DNA of 47,828 nucleotides from Hydrococcus sp. Prado102 (GTDB taxonomy: Bacteria > Cyanobacteriota > Cyanobacteriia > Cyanobacteriales > Microcystaceae), in assembly GCA_025454425.1 (NCBI GenBank), contig JALOOL010000006.1:1-47828 (forward strand), written 5' to 3'. Within the stretch, counting starts at the first letter, position 1. The number at the start of each line of letters is the position of its first letter. The notes beneath the pieces were generated by a model. The model was not told where the DNA came from. It saw only the letters and a program-made list of their open reading frames with translations, and searched no databases. Positions 46,646 to 47,828 of this stretch are shown in pieces. A program made the translations under genes and the position numbers.

Positions 46646-46736
46646 CCTAGATTCCGCAGGTTAGAAGACAAACTGATGGTATTTTTAGGGGATGACACCA
46701 TCAGTATCACAAATTAAAATACAAGATCTCGATCGT
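46646..46736 (+). mobile_element. Insertion-sequence end (right inverted copy)
   Basis: The inverted partner of 18827-18917, identical over 91 bases except one (ATTCC versus ACTCC near the tip). It contains an internal hairpin ACTGATGGT/ACCATCAGT that encloses the transposase start. The tip faces the cluster; the transposase reads outward. Confidence 0.87.
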
Positions 46737-46865
46737 TTAGGCATAGTAGCAGGAATTATTGAATCTATGTGTAGAGTGGAGCAAATTAACCAAATCTTAG
46801 GCACGCATCAACAAGAAATTGTCACTCCAGGACAAGCAGTCAAAGCCTCTAAAACAGGAAATTAA
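46692..46865 (+). pseudogene. Truncated IS1634-type transposase, N-terminal fragment
   Basis: The frame beginning at 46692 encodes 57 residues and stops. It reads IQDLDRLGIVAGIIESM, then QINQILGTHQQEIVTPGQAVKA, which is the N-terminal domain seen in IS1634-like DDE transposases (usually followed by MILNGLGF). Homology ends after VKA, so the catalytic DDE part is gone. Family named from recall, not from a search. Confidence 0.7.
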
Positions 46866-46929
46866 CATTCAAATTTTCAGGTACAAGATCTGAGAATAAG
46901 GTAAACTAAAAATTAGTAACTGCAAATAA

Positions 46930-47016
46930 GATGAAACAATACTAAACATCAAGCCAGTGCTAAAAGAAGACCGACGGCTGAGAGCATTTAAAGAATTAAA
47001 CTGTAAGGCATTTTAA
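46930..47016 (+). pseudogene. Possible N-terminal fragment of a second transposase
   Basis: One frame reads NIKPVLKEDRRLRAFKELNCKAF and then stops. It resembles the start of an IS5-like transposase with its helix-turn-helix (VLKEDRLLRALTGLNRKAF). There is no start codon in frame and nothing further, so this is a faint relic at best. Confidence 0.4.
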
Positions 47017-47156
47017 TTTTTAACCGAGAAGTCTTTGGTTCGATGCGATCGCTGCTATTTTGTAGGATAGCATTGACAAATTATAGAAACTCTGATAATT
47101 AATCAATGTTATTTTTAGCGTTCTGTTGTAATATTTATTAACTCTCTCTTAAGCTT

Positions 47157-47534
47157 ATGTCAAAACACACGCTTTTTGTCTGCCAATCCTGTCATCAATC
47201 CTCTGAACAATTAGCAGAGAATCAACCTAGCGATGGTTCTGTTTTACTCGAAAAAATCAACAGGTTATGCAGCGAAAAGTTTTTATCGAACCAACTTGAA
47301 ATAAAACCAGTTGAATGCCTTTGGGCTTGCTCTCAAGGTTGTGTTGTTTCTCTATCAAGCTCTAAAAAAAACACATATCTTTTTGTTAATCTTCCCCCAC
47401 AAGAAAGTCCAATAGCATTACTAGAATTTATACAATTGTATATCAAAAGTCGCAAAGGCTTTATCGCTTGGAAAAAGTTTCCTAAATTGTTACAAGCTGC
47501 TATTTTTGCCCAGATACCTCCTGTAGTAGATTAG
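47157..47534 (+). CDS. DUF1636-like cysteine-rich metal-binding protein
   Basis: A 125-residue protein with six cysteines: C9 and C12 in FVCQSCHQ, C38, then C54, C58 and C62 in VECLWACSQGCVV. The last group resembles the second cluster-binding loop of thioredoxin-like [2Fe-2S] ferredoxins, and the whole fits the DUF1636 family of predicted metal-binding proteins, which in cyanobacteria often lie near iron or metal uptake genes. It reads away from the cluster, beyond the right IS relic, so a link to the siderophore-type binding protein is only positional. The next 294 bases to the window end hold no gene I can support. Confidence 0.75.
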   Translation: MSKHTLFVCQSCHQSSEQLAENQPSDGSVLLEKINRLCSEKFLSNQLEIKPVECLWACSQGCVVSLSSSKKNTYLFVNLPPQESPIALLEFIQLYIKSRKGFIAWKKFPKLLQAAIFAQIPPVVD

Positions 47535-47828
47535 CTTTGGTAAAATATATATCTCAATCTAACTTAATCTCTTGAATTAAAAGTATTAATCAAAAATTTG
47601 AGAATCAATAAAAAATAGTTTAATAGAATTCATTCCTAAACGGATTCTGTTGATTTGCCAATTGCGAAATCTCTCTTACGAAAAGCTCACAAAAAATACC
47701 GCTAACCGCCAAAATCAACTCCTATATTCGCCTAAAAATCGATAGTCTAGCTAAGAGAAAAACTTTCTTGTTCAATTGCACTTATGCCCGATCGCTTATC
47801 TCGAAATACCAAGTCACTTTCTAGTCTG

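Noticed and set aside
47535-47828. Search for a tRNA, small RNA or gene at the right edge
   Set aside because: AT-rich sequence without cloverleaf, hairpin plus T-run, or a frame of protein-like composition.

Overview
The window is cyanobacterial chromosome. Three things support this: many copies of the octamer GCGATCGC (the HIP1 signature) inside and between genes, a phycobiliprotein chromophore lyase of the CpcT type, and a plant-type zeta-carotene desaturase beside a MenD for phylloquinone synthesis. Heptamer tandem repeats, small palindromic repeats and MITE-like elements in the gaps fit a repeat-rich, secondary-metabolite-rich cyanobacterium. I cannot name the genus. No rRNA, tRNA or CRISPR array was seen.

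Left part (1 to about 18.7 kb): mostly ordinary single genes. These are an exopolyphosphatase, a DEDDh exonuclease, zds, three Uma2-type proteins, menD, an aminodeoxychorismate-lyase-like enzyme, an HlyD-type adaptor, a GNAT-like acyltransferase candidate, a UbiH-like FAD hydroxylase, cpcT, a phytase-like esterase lipoprotein, an unknown 149-aa protein and a secreted TPR protein. The gaps carry a 175-bp MITE-like element (second copy near 12.7 kb), a partial duplication of the exonuclease 5' end, two heptamer arrays and several inverted repeats.

Middle and right part (about 18.8 to 46.7 kb): this segment is bracketed by two inverted 91-bp copies of the same insertion-sequence end, which differ at one base. 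Inside are an adaptor plus MacB-like permease pair reading left, then a rightward run of nine genes. These encode FAAL-ACP-C-A(Ser)-PCP, a glycosyltransferase, an ABC membrane domain without ATPase, a KS-AT-KR-ACP polyketide synthase, a free-standing TauD-type oxygenase, a C-TauD fusion, an NRPS (degenerate C-A(Asn-like)-N-methyltransferase-PCP-C), a SAM methyltransferase and a sulfotransferase-like protein. A convergent gene encodes an iron-siderophore-type binding protein. Beyond the right IS end lie a truncated transposase and a DUF1636-like cysteine-rich protein.

How the cluster could work (inference): a fatty acid is activated by the FAAL and joined to serine. The chain is extended by one malonate and reduced to a statine-like 4-amino-3-hydroxy acid. 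It is then condensed with an Asn/Asp-type residue that is N-methylated and probably beta-hydroxylated by the TauD-type enzymes. The last condensation domain has no partner module and no thioesterase was found. Two beta-hydroxylases, a C domain that has lost its HHxxxDG motif, and the neighbouring siderophore-binding protein suggest a lipopeptide metallophore resembling the beta-hydroxyaspartate siderophores, but with an unusual module order. This is the most promising undescribed system in the window.
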